The notes below the pieces were generated by a model. The model did no database searches, was not told the origin of the DNA, and saw only the letters and a program-made list of their open reading frames with translations. From Hawksworthiomyces lignivorus (Eukaryota > Ascomycota > Sordariomycetes > Ophiostomatales > Ophiostomataceae), in assembly GCA_002917075.1 (NCBI GenBank), contig NTMA01000021.1, positions 248,001 through 312,000 on the forward strand: DNA of 64,000 nucleotides, given 5' to 3'. The stretch's first letter is position 1, and the number at the start of each line of letters is the position of its first letter. Made by a program: the position numbers and the translations under genes. Below are positions 34,301 through 45,594 of this stretch, piece after piece.

Positions 34301-37300
34301 ATGATGGTACGTTCTGAAAGCAATCGAAACTTGGTCTTTTGGTTGTGCTCCTACTTTCTTAGAACCTCTTAAATTTTGTACAGTCACCGCTTATACCGGT
34401 AAAGGAGACTTGTTCATATACCTCTTCTCTTTGCATGTACCTCTCTTATTTCCCCTAAGCTGTGGAGCCTTAAGACACTGACTGTACGCTTTCCACGCCT
34501 CATAGACCTCATCCCGACCACGCGACACCGGCGAAAGTTTTTCGAATCGACGTGGGCATGGAAATCAATTGTCCATATCTGATCCGAGCCACCATGTCAC
34601 AGAAGCAATAGGGACGCTGTACGGGGATAGTGATGATGACTCGATCCACGAGCCTCGGCGCGACGCCAGGCTTGATAACCGGCCGCTGAGTTTTATCGCG
34701 TCGCCGTACGGAGAAGAACAGATACAACGATTACAACTATCTCAGCTACACTCGCCTTCTCAGGCATCACCTCGCCTGGAGCAGTGGGAAAAGGCAGACG
34801 AACGGAGAAAGATTAGCCGGACTATGTCTGACAAGACGCCATTGCCAGACCCACCTACTCTGGTGAACGGTATAGGTGGTCCGAAGAAGGCACAAACGTT
34901 ACCGGCCAAGAAATCAAGTCCTACCTTTGAGGGATTCTTCCCTACAGTGCAGCCCACGTCACCCCTATCTCCGACTTTGTCTTTGCGGGACGTCCAGACA
35001 GACACACAGACTGCTTCTCAGTTTCCTCTCACAAACATTGACAATCCAAATGACATCGCACAGGAACTCAGCAATCTTCAGGCTCTGCGTCGCATGTCGA
35101 TGGACGTTGGCAATACTGCCGATCCAGACTTGATACCTTTTCAAGGATTGTCACTGATGGCAATGCCATCTATTGCTCCAACAGGCGAAGATGACGAGGG
35201 TGACATATCTCGCCTACTCTGGGTGCCTGCAAAGGTTCACCCGGAGCTGGCCCCGGACCAATTTAAAAATTTCCTCGAGAAGCGTGTGCAGTCGATCAAG
35301 AGGCGGTCAGGAGAGTCACTGCTCGCCGCAGACGGCCAGGAGAGACACAATAACACTGAGAGTTTACGAAGAAAAAAATCTATGCTATCCCGCCAGGTTG
35401 ACAGTAAAGGTGCCGAAAGTAGCATAGGAGATGATGAGCATAGCGACAGCGGCTTGAATGACTGGCATCTGAAAAGAAAGCCCTCGCAGGCTGGATCTGC
35501 TCACAGTGCCCCGGAGTTGAGTCTGAATGAACTCGTGAAAGATCCGAGCAAAGTTGTCCAAAAGTTGACGCTTGATACGCAGAGACAGGCGAATGCTGGA
35601 TTTGAGAAGAGTAACCTTGAAGATGATAAACCAATATTGCCTGTTCCCACAATGGGCCTACGGCGGTCTACTCGAACTACGTATAGGAAAGGAGGAAGCT
35701 TACGCTCTGGCGATCGTCAGTTATTGTCTAGGCGAACAGCTGCAGCACGACAACTGCAGAAAGATGTTGAGAGCGAGGTAGACGGGTCTGCTAGCCTATC
35801 ACCATCTTCAGATTTAAGCCCTCACCTGGGCCACCAATTACAGCGTGTTCAGTCTGAACCAATTGCTCACGACAACTTTTCGCGGCCAGCTCGATCAGCT
35901 GCAAGAAAGCAGTCTCCCGTCTCTCAAGATACCACAGTGATAAGTGTCGCCGGACTTGATGGGCTTTCCGTTGGAACGTCAGAGAGTCTCTTATCAAAAT
36001 CATCTTCAGCTACTTCTGCTGCAGTTGAAACCCAACATACGCATGATGCCTCTACAGTGGCTACAGAATCTTCAGTTCACCGGTCTCGCCCCTTTCCCCA
36101 ACGATCATCCTCCCAGAGTACCTCTCATTCAATTGTCACTCAGGTGACTGCATTACCAGAGAAGCAAGAACAATCTGTCGATGAACACTACATGCAGCAA
36201 CAGCAGCCACAACAGCCTCCACCAAGGTCTAACAAGCGGCCATCATTTGGACGATCTTCCCAGCAAACGTCACAAGCAACTGGGGTTCCTGCGGCCGATT
36301 TATCTATTGCGGACTCGTTATCGAGTTCAGGCTCAAATCAGGTATTACATGATATAGCTCAGCATCCCTCAGCGCTACCGAGATCTGTCTCCACGCGTAC
36401 CGATAGTCTTGCTTTTGTTCCGACTCTGTTGGTTGACGAAAAGAAATACGATAAGAAAGCGAGAGAAAAAGATGACTCTGACAGTGGCAGGTCTATGGGC
36501 TGGAAGTGGTTCAAGAGTGACGACAGAGAAAGGAAAAAAAGAGAAAAAGAAAAAGAAAGGGAGAAGGAGAGGGAGCGAGAGCGGGAGAAGGAGAGAGAGA
36601 GAGAGAGAGAGGACCAGATCAAGAAATTACACACAAAGACTATTGGAGATCGCATGCAATTGGAAAAGGGCCATGATGCTGCCCGACTGGACGTGCTACA
36701 AAGCTCTATCGATAATGCGAGCCCTAAAGGCCGAGAAAGTCTAGTCCTAGAGCGAGATAGCGGCGAAGGGAAACTGCAGGATGACAAAAAGAAAGATAAT
36801 AGCCGTAAGGTTGCTGAGGCTAAGAAAGAGAAGGATGGTTTCTTTGGTTCTATTTTTGGCGGGTCGCGGCGGAAAGAAAGCAGAGACATAAGCGGAGGCA
36901 AAGGCAAACAGAGGACGCTGTCGCCAGAGGCCCGCGTTCTTGTGCTGCGTCCTGACGTCGACTATCCTTACACCAGATTTCCTATCGTGGAAGAGCGGGC
37001 CATATATCGTATGGCACATATCAAGTTGGCGAATCCGCGACGGGACTTACGGAGCCAGGTGCTCCTTTCCAATTTCATGTATTCGTATCTTGCAAAAGTT
37101 CAGGCGATGCATCCCCAGCTCAATGTACCGACATCTCCTCACCAGAAGCGACAAGAAGAAGAGCGGAAGCGTCGAGAACAAGAGCTTCAGCATCAGCAAT
37201 ACCTAGAACAGCAAATGCTGATGCAACAACAGTCCCCAAACAATGCTGACAAGTACAGCTTTGATTATCATAGGGTAGGTTTTCTGTTCTCTATACGATT

Positions 37301-37647
37301 AGAGTCCGCAAGTGTTTCTGGATACTGACATTTTCTGTCCTCCTCCTTTTCTCTACTCTTTTTAGACGGCGAAACAATACGATGATGTAGGACAACAGCC
37401 AAATGATGACGAGGGCATTGATTATATTGATGATGCCCAAATTTTTGAGTACGATCATGGTGGTCATCAAAGCATCGACTCTTCGACAGCTATGACTCCA
37501 CACCAACACCAGCACCAGCACCAGCACCAGCACCAGCAAGAGCATACCAATGGCTATAGTGGTACTAGCCAAACTCAAGGAACGCAAGGATATTATGATT
37601 ACGACCACCCTGATGACGGTCAGCAAGGTGACGATGACATGTGGTAA
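34301..37647 (+). CDS. ZDS1: Zds1-family protein with C-terminal Zds domain
   Basis: Predicted exons 34,301-34,306, 34,506-37,274 and 37,366-37,647 give 1,018 residues. No in-frame ATG precedes the conserved N-terminus (SISDPSHHVTEAIGTLYGD), which opens right after a CATAG acceptor at 34,505. The nearest fitting start is ATGATG before a GTACGT donor (34,307), with a CTGAC branch site 26 nt before the acceptor. The second intron (37,275-37,365) is clear. Features: an LLWVPAKVHPEL motif near residue 238, a long Ser/Gln-rich middle, a charged Lys/Glu/Arg helix near 679-707, and the Zds C-terminal domain at about 805-873 (ERAIYRMAHIKLANPRR). The tail has HQ repeats and ends DDDMW. In yeast, Zds1/Zds2 bind PP2A-Cdc55 and control mitotic entry and polarity; the same role is inferred here. 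Confidence 0.87.
37501..37545 (+). repeat. CAC-CAG coding microsatellite in the ZDS1-type gene
   Basis: About six CACCAG units encode alternating His and Gln near the C-terminus of the Zds1-family protein. The number of units probably varies between strains. Confidence 0.7.
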
Positions 37648-39154
37648 GAAGTTGCAGATAGGACAGCTCCAATTCAGAGGCATTTAGCGAACTAAGGGAC
37701 CATTGTGGTGGTGGTTTCGAAACTTCTCCTTCCGGGTATGGGATGAGAAGCGTTGGGGGTAACACAGCGTAGAATGAAGAAAATTCGTGACATTATACGT
37801 ACCTGCCGAGCGGGTTGTTTCTCATGACAGGCTTTTGCGTGCTAGTTTAGAACTTATGATTTTCGTTTATTTCTCGTAAAACAGCGGCGGTTAGCCAAGT
37901 GTGAGCACAGACCTACTCACGCTTCCGACAGACATGGGAAAATGCATATCCAGCTGCGACAAGAGCGGTGCCTATTGTTTTGGCAGTCAGAGCTGCTGCG
38001 TTTAGGCAAAGGGATTTTTTTTTTTTTAAATCTTTTGTATGGCTTGCTCGGCGCTGAGGACACACAATACCCTATGTGTGGCGAAACATAGGAATGGCTG
38101 CCGCACCATGAGCCGCAGAGAAAATTTAAATAACTAACCCGTATTAAGAAACGCTAACCTTTTCTGTCGCATCTCCTTTCTAAATCTAGGTAAAATTAAC
38201 CAAATAAGAGAAAGAAAATGCGATAAAATAAGAAAGGGGATTGTTATATACGGAGTAACAGTAAACAGGAAAAGGAAATTAAGAACAAATAATTAATTAA
38301 AAGAAAAAAGAAAAGAATACACCATAAAGCAAGAGAGGGAACTAGTATCGACCACTATTCTTTTCCTAATTCCCCTCGCTTTTCTTCTCTCGCCAACACT
38401 ACCACTCCACACAGCAACACACGTAAACGCGAGAATTCCGACTTCACTTCTATCCGTCTTACCTTCTATTATCTCGACAGCATCAGACAACTTTGTCATC
38501 TGTTAGCCAATTTTTATTCTGTTCATTTTCGATACCCTAAATTTTGGCATCCCCGCCGCTCTTCATCCCTTTAGCCATTCGCCTACCCCATTTTCGCCGT
38601 CGCTGTCGCGCCTTATTTGGCAGCCCTCGATAGCTCCAAACCATCATCCATCGTTCCCCTTCCAACAAACGCAAACAATTCAGCCTTCATAGTACCACGT
38701 GCATACAGACACATATTCAAATACCTACAGAGAGCGCGAGAGGGAGAAAGAGTGAGAGTAAGGAACCCTCGATACTGTTATGGCCAGCTTTCTATTGCCC
38801 CTTTTTCTTTTACGTCTATTTTTCGTGTCTCACTGACCCTTTCAACTGATACACTCTAGCAGTCTATCTTGGTGCTACCATATAGCATCCGTTCTGCTTT
38901 GATACCACTATCATTTCCATATTGTCTGAATATTACAGACCGCACAGCTCGACATGGCTTCTGTAAGCTTTCTTCGAATCTATACACTTCCCAACCCTGT
39001 CGCGAAGCTGTACATCATATTGTTTTCATGTCGTGTGCCTACGCCTCCATGCTTGACTCCTTCGTTGCAGCCTGCGTCAATGATGGCGGGTATCGCGTCT
39101 GCCCGATTTACTGTCTAGGCAAAATAAAGGAAGACTGGCTTTACAACTACAGGA
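37648..39154. other. Intergenic region
   Basis: Contains the 3' region of the ZDS1-type gene, with a T run near 38,018-38,030, and then pyrimidine-rich DNA before the DUF2433-like gene. No coding region is supported. An upstream exon of the next gene may lie in its last part, because an acceptor-like site is seen at 39,196. Confidence 0.45.
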
Positions 39155-41549
39155 ATGAAGAAAGAGAGAGGACTAACGAGTGCCACATTTAAACAGCAAC
39201 CGCGCCATTCATACCTCAATCAGAGTGGTGCTGGCTCTGCCTACCTATCTAATGGATCTGCTGCTGGACCGTCTCCGGTTCTAACAACTGAAGCCCGGCC
39301 TCTGCTACCCAACCAAGGCCGAATTATTCAAACCGGCCCCATTCGCGTTCTGTGCATCGCAGACGTTCGAGGTACTCAGACTACTTCCTTACGCCTTTCT
39401 TGATCTTGATTCACGTACTATGCTAACCAGACACATATCTACAGGAAACTTGCGGTCGTTGAATGACCTCGCGAAGCAAGCTCGCGCCGATTATATTATA
39501 CACACAGGAGACTTCGGCTTCTATGATGACACATCTCTCGAGCGGATTGCTGAAAAGTATGGTTTCGGGCTCGTATTATTAGCCTACTCTCTATGTCTTT
39601 GGAATATGCTCTGTTTTGATTTATTGTATGTCCTCGCTAACAATTCACTACCGCCATTCAGGACTCTCAAGCATGTCGCACAGTACTCTCCCTTGATATC
39701 AGAGGCGGTTAAAAAATCGATTGCGCAGCCGGGCAACGGCGCATCTGTCAAGTCTCGATTTTCTCCCCGTGAACTTCCCCTATCCGAGTTACCTCTTCTC
39801 TTAAACGGCGAATTAAAGTTAGATATACCAGTCTACACTGTCTGGGGTGCTTGCGAAGATGTTCGTGTACTTGAGAAATTTCGCTCCCGCGAATACAAGG
39901 TCTACAACCTTCACATCATTGATGAAGCACAGTCAATGCTTTTGGAGATAGGTGGTGTAAAGCTTCGGCTTCTAGGACTGGGCGGTGCTGTTGTCATGCA
40001 TAAACTTTTTGACAACGGAGAAGGTCGCACCACCATTGCTGGTGGCCAGGGAACGATGTGGACCACACTCCTCCAGATGGGAGAGCTGGTAGATACAGCT
40101 AACCGTGTTTATGATCCTACCGAAACTCGCATATTTGTTACACATGCGTCTCCTGCCCGCGAAGGTATTTTGAACCAGCTATCAGTTACTCTTAAAGCTG
40201 ATTTCTCTATTTCGGCTGGTCTCCATTTCCGATATGGCAGCTCCTACAACGAATTCAGTGTGAACCCTACCCTGGATCATTATCGTGGTAAGCTAGCTGC
40301 AAGCAAGGCGTCTTTCAATGACGTGTGGGAAACTGTGAAGGGAGAGGTTGAGCCAGCTATTCAGCAAAATGAGGCACAGCAAAATCTTCTGAAGAATGCG
40401 CTCAACATAGTGGAAAAAATGCCCACTACAGCTGCTGGCGGAAATCCATTTGGGGGATCAGCCGGTGCCCCGCCTGCACTTGGTCAGGTCGATGAAAGTG
40501 CATTCAAGAATATGTGGAATTTTAACTTGGCCGATGCTGCATTTGGCTATTTAGTTCTTGAAATCCAAGACGGCCGTATCGGTACTGAGATGCGAGCTCA
40601 AGGTTTCAATTTTTCACACCGAGGCATGAAGCAGCAATCAAACCCGACACAGCAAGCTCAAGCTCCTGCAACGTCGACAGCCTCGCCTCAACCCTCTAGT
40701 GTAGCACCTCTCCCATCACAGCAGCAGCAACAGCCACAGCCACAGCCACAGCCACTAAGCTCTGCACCCCAGAAACAGGCCTCGCAAAACCAACAACAGC
40801 CTTCTCTTGGCAAGCCTGTATCTAACAAGCCTCCTGCCCCGAGTTCTACTCCGAATTCTGCTAAGCCAGCTGCATCTCAATCAGCACCTTCGCCAGCTCC
40901 AAAAGACAACGACAAGGTAGCAACTTCAGGAGGAGCTAACGGAAATGCAAATGGCTCCGAGCCAATTCCATCTTCGGCACAAAGAGGGCCATCCCAGGAT
41001 ATGATCGGTCTTTTCATTATGAATGCTCAGTCGGATGAACATACGCGGGAGCTTTTCGCAAATGAAGACTTGAGAAAAATTGTCAAGATTGAGAAATACG
41101 GTCAAACTAACAAAGTCGTCCACTTCAAAACTATCGAGGATAGAGACGGTGCTATGTCACGGTTGCCAGAGGAGGCAAAGCACCGCACTACGGAAGATCG
41201 GTCGAAGCCACTAGTGAAGATTTTTGTTCCTAGAGAGTCGAACAAACCTTATGGGCGCGAACGTGGCGGCGCCGGGCCTTGGGGCAGCAGCAACCGGGGT
41301 GGTGGTAATACTGGTGGTGTGGGTCAGAGTGGCTACCGGAGTGCTGGTGGAGGAACAGGAACGGCGAGTGACAGCGAAGGTGCTGGTCGCCGAGGCACCG
41401 GTGGTGGTGGTAGGGGTGGCCGTGGATCTGGCCGTGGTGGAGAAAATCGTGGCCCTCGTGGCCGCGGTGGTCCCCGAAGTGGCATAAATAAAGCTGATGG
41501 TAGCAGTGGGTCACCGGCACCCGCTTCCGCAACCCCAGCCGATCCATGA
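39155..41549 (+). CDS. DUF2433-like degenerate metallophosphoesterase with RGG tail
   Basis: Exons 39,155-39,371, 39,445-39,556 and 39,662-41,549 join in frame to 738 residues; both introns have GTA donors and CTAAC branch sites. Residues about 63-350 follow a calcineurin-like phosphoesterase fold: VLCIADVRGNL, IIHTGDFGFYDD, VWGACEDV, FVTHASPAREG. The usual D-x-H is D-V-R (39,362-39,370) and the usual GNH is G-A-C (39,846-39,854), so metal binding is probably weakened or lost. A Pro/Gln-rich linker follows, then a conserved block (MIGLFIMNAQ to VKIFVPRES), then a long RGG/Gly-rich tail typical of RNA-binding proteins. I recall this domain as the fungal family DUF2433. The start is uncertain: CTAAC plus an acceptor at 39,196 may mean an upstream first exon, leaving the conserved part from QPRHSYLNQSG. 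Confidence 0.82.
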
Positions 41550-42257
41550 GAAGCAATATACTATTTATTGCCGCAAAAAGGTAAATGAAAGGCACGATGG
41601 ACATCTTGGAAATGTTTCAAACTTTCACACCACAGTTGCTGAGTTTTCAGACGAAGCTGGTCGGCGTTAGTAGAGTGACCGGGTAAATTTCTCGACCATA
41701 GCCGCAGCTTTCAATGAATAGACTCATGGTTGCATTTGATACAATCCGTGAGCATAACACATGTGTACAGCGGCCGAGTTGGACTGGTGAGAAGAAGATG
41801 TACTTTTACCGAAGCCATAATTATTTTATTTTGTTCCTTGGATTAAGCAAGTATCCTGCCGTTTGGTCCGCATTCGTTCTTCTGCCCTTGCCCCTCTTGG
41901 TATTGTGGTGTTTTGCTTGGAATCCCAAGCTGCTTAATTCACACGACCTGTAAATATCTATATTTCGACATCTGGATATTCCAGTGTGGCATTTTCCGAC
42001 ACAGCACATAGGTATATATTGATTTCGCCCATCTTACGATACTAGATGAACGAGGTTAGATTTGGCCTGCCGAAGCACAGCGACCAACCAGAATTCTAAT
42101 ACTATTGTTTCTAGACTCTAACTGAAATAGATTAATCCTTTATGTTTTTCTATAGCCACAGTTGAGGTTGTAGTTCTATGGTACAAAATATACACTGCCA
42201 GATACAGAAACAGAGGTCATAGTAACTTGATAGTAATCAGGAAAGTCAATCTGAGTT
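41550..42257. other. Convergent 3' regions of the DUF2433-like gene and COQ5
   Basis: About 700 bp between two genes that point at each other. No ORF with family features is present. Short ORFs on both strands look like chance. Confidence 0.5.
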
Positions 42258-43530
42258 TCAGCCATCGAGCGGCTTCATCCCCCTGTGGATCGCAGCAATA
42301 CCGCCAGTAAGATTTTCGTACCCACGGCCACCAACAACAAACCCAGCATCGACTATCATATCCCGAAACTCATCTTGGTCAGGAAAGCGTTCGATGCTCT
42401 CTACGAGGTACTGATATGAATCGCGATCTCCAGCAACAAGCTGGCCAATCAATGGAATTGCACTGAAAGACCAACGCTTGTAGATGGCGTCGAACAAATA
42501 TGCTGCTGGGTTCTCTTTTGTAGATGCTATCTTGCTAAACTCAAGACAAGCGAAGATGCCACCAGGCTTTAATAGACGATATGCCTCACGCAGGGCAGCA
42601 GGTATATCTGTGAAGTTGCGAATACCAAAAGCAACCGTGTAGAGGTCGATGCTTGATGTAGCTACTATGGAAGAGCCGTCTGCTTTGCGAAAGCTGGTGG
42701 CATCGGCTTCCAAGAAAGAAAGCGCAGCTTGTTGGCTAGCAACGAGCTGGGTTCGGGCACGCTCGCGGCCAACAGCTAGCATAGCTGGGTTGATATCCGA
42801 AACTATGATATGTACATCCAGGTTTCCATTAAAGACTTGTGCGTGATTTACAAGTCTGAAGGCAATATCCCCAGTACCACCAGCTACATCGAGTATTTGT
42901 TGACGCGACGCTTTTGGGTTTGCCGTTGCTCCGGGGTTAAGGGACTTGACGAATTGGTCTCTGTGATCATATAGTTATTAGCCAGGCGTGCAAGCAAAAA
43001 GAGAAAGAAGGCTGCATTTCATGTCCATTGAATCTAAAATCTCAAATGATTGCCTTGTAAACTGCTTACTTCCAGACACGATGCCATCCGAAGGACATGA
43101 AGTCGTTCATACGATCATACGACTCAGCAACGTTGGTAAATACACCAGCAACCCTCTGCGTCTTTTCAGACTCGGTCACAGTCTCAAATCCAAAATGAGT
43201 TAATTTTTCTCCCAAAGAGGGTGAAGCCGAAGAACCAATATGCCCATCTTCACTGCTGTTCGTATGGTTGACGTTACTGCCTTGGTAGCATCGTCTTGCT
43301 GTGGAGAGGTGCCGCAGCAGTCTCGTGTCTAAAACGCGAGTCTGCCGAATAAAGGGCGAGGGAGAAAACGACGTGATTCGGCACGTGTGAAGGCCTCCCT
43401 TGAATTGAAGCCGTGTTCTTTGAGCATTCATCGGGACGACAAATTTATTTCTGGGTTTAAGATTGAAGTCGAATTCCGCATGTAGAAGATTGCATCTTTT
43501 TTGCGGATTGTACTTCATGTGGCGATGCAT
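42258..43530 (-). CDS. COQ5: 2-methoxy-6-polyprenyl-1,4-benzoquinol C-methyltransferase (ubiquinone synthesis)
   Basis: Two exons on the minus strand (43,530-43,070 and 42,960-42,258) with a 109-bp GTAAGC intron give 387 residues. COQ5 methylates C-2 of the ubiquinone ring precursor with S-adenosylmethionine, on the matrix side of the inner mitochondrial membrane as part of the CoQ synthome. The UbiE/COQ5 signatures are present: a [17 protein letters not shown] segment, [13 protein letters not shown] (SAM motif I, about residues 175-187), [12 protein letters not shown] and [14 protein letters not shown]. The N-terminus is Arg/Ser-rich without acidic residues after Met34 (43,431), like a mitochondrial presequence; Met34 may be the true start, giving 354 residues. 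It lies 369 bp downstream of the E1 alpha gene on the same strand, with no sign of joint transcription. Confidence 0.94.
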
Positions 43531-43899
43531 ATATGGTGTGGCTGGTGAGAAGGCGGGTCCACAAAAAAGCCACTGTCTTCACAGAGTACTCATACTTGAT
43601 ATACGGAGAAATAATACTTTCCATTTCTGTAACGCGGACCGTTCTTCGGTGGAGATACTTACTCGGAAACCACAAACTGATTGCTGAGTTTCTGTCAGAT
43701 CTCTGCCTTCCTCTTTGACTTCCATACATATGCATGCATGTATATTTTGTGCACCTGTGCACAAGACTAGATTTCTCCTATTTAAAAAGCAGACTAAAGC
43801 AGTCGAATTCAAGTGTTTTGCGATCTTGATAAATATATGAAAATGGAATATCTAAGTAGTAGCACAACAAACTACGTCCAAGCCAAAGTTGGACATTCA
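43531..43899. other. Intergenic region between E1 alpha and COQ5
   Basis: 369 bp holding the E1 alpha 3' region and the COQ5 promoter. No supported ORF; overlapping short ORFs on both strands lack features. Confidence 0.5.
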
Positions 43900-45594
43900 C
43901 TAGCAATATACATCATCAATAAGCTTGTCAAATTTCCCTGCAAGCTCTTCTACATCCACCAAATCCGTATCCATACCCAAAGTAGGTCGTGGCTAGTAGA
44001 CAGCATTGTGATATTTAGAGATAGAGAAATACCCTCGTCAAGCTATGCCCATGCCTCAAAATTAAGCTCAAGAACAAAGACTCGCCATACCTCCTTCGTA
44101 GTCTCCTACGTCGTATTCCTCTGGATAGTCGTCGATGTGTTCCTTCAATCGCGCCATCTGTGCGCGGAGATCAGGAGTCATATCCTCGTACACATCCTCG
44201 AACAGAGCGCGGATAGGCGGCTTTTTCTCCCGTTCGGCCTTATTAAAAGCTTTGAGAATGTCACGCCGTATGGTCTCGCGGGCCTCCTTCTCTCTGTTAT
44301 CATCCCAGCACCCTTTTGCCTCCATCCATTTTCGAAGGCGTGATATTGGGTTATCTCGCCGTTTCCAATCCTCTACTTCAACCTTCGCTCGGTATGCGAA
44401 TGAATCATCCGATGTACTGTGGTGGCCAACGCGGTACGTGAGGCACTCTAATAAAATTGGTTTGCCTCCGTCCTGGAGAGCCATTTCTCTTGCCTTCTTC
44501 ATTGCTGTACGAACAGCCCAGAAATCGTTTCCGTCGACACGAACTGTGTCAATACCGTAACCCAACCCGCGGCTAGCGATACCATCACCACGATATTGCT
44601 CCAGAGCAGGCGTTGATATCGAATATCCATTGTTGCGGCATACGAAAACGACAGGACATGAGCGAGTTGCAGCAATGTTTAATGCTGCATGAAAATCACC
44701 CTCGCTAGCAGCACCCTCGCCAAAGTAAACGGTCACGATGCGAGGCGTAGCAGCTGGATTCTGCATACGCTGTATCTTCAATGCATAAGAAGCACCGGCA
44801 GCATGGGGTATCTGTGTTCCTAGCGGAGAGGAAATTGAATGCTAAGTAGAAGTTAGTCAGTGGAAAGAACATGAGTACGGAATATGGTGACTGGCAAGGA
44901 AAGGCAGAAGACGAAGTGAAGGAAGGCCGCAACCTACAATGTTCAATCTACTGCTGCCATAGTGAACTGGCATATTTCTTCCCTTCCCAGTGTCGTGCTT
45001 ACTAGCAAATAGCTGGCTCATGAACTCCTCCATAGTAAAACCGCGCTGTTGAAACACACCCTGTTCGCGATACTGACAGAAGACGACATCCTCGGGAGCC
45101 AGTGCTGAAGCTGTGCCCACACAGGCAGCCTCTTCACCAGAAGACACCATATAAAAGCTAATACGGCCCTGTCTTTGGGCATCGAACATGATTAAATCCA
45201 TAATAGATACCGTCAGCATATCATGATATAGCTTCACAACTTCCTCATCAGTCAAGTCGGGTTCGAATGAAGGGTCTACGACAGCACCATGCTGGTCAAG
45301 AACGCGGTATGTCGGCATTGCCGGGTATTCTGAAGGTAGTTCGAATTTAAGAGAGTTTGTGAAAATACTCTTGACAGCGCCGGGAAATGAAACATAGTTA
45401 GAATCCGGTTTCTGCGATAAACTTCCAACGCTTCGTCGGTTTGCAGAGATATTCATCTGTGGACTGGTGCGTTTGAGTATGGGTAACCGTCTGGAAAGCG
45501 GAATGGCGGATGAGATAGATGTGGATAATGGCCGAGATGAACTGAAAAATGGGCATGCTGATCGTGCAGCCTGGGTGTAAAGTGCGCTTTTCAT
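43900..45594 (-). CDS. BCKDHA: Branched-chain 2-oxoacid dehydrogenase E1 alpha subunit
   Basis: Exons on the minus strand at 45,594-44,938, 44,841-44,091 and 43,949-43,900 give 485 residues. E1 alpha binds thiamine diphosphate and, with E1 beta, decarboxylates the 2-oxoacids of Leu, Ile and Val in the mitochondrial matrix. The start MKSALYTQAARSACPF looks like a mitochondrial presequence. Diagnostic stretches are FYMVSSGEEAACVG, the TPP motif FGEGAASEGDFHAALN then NNGYSIS, and the loop YRVGHHSTSDDSFAYR that carries the kinase-regulated Ser in animal enzymes. The HHSTSDDS loop separates it from pyruvate dehydrogenase E1 alpha. The last exon codes KFDKLIDDVYC. Two acceptors, at 43,950 and 43,938, both keep the frame and differ by four residues. 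Confidence 0.94.

Noticed and set aside
36359..36907. 182-residue Ser/Leu-rich minus-strand ORF
   Set aside because: Shadow of the charged repeat in the Zds1-family gene; GAGA repeats read backwards as Ser/Leu.
38869..39192. 107-residue ORF before the DUF2433-like gene
   Set aside because: Does not start with ATG in the needed frame, has no family features and ends inside the next gene in another frame.
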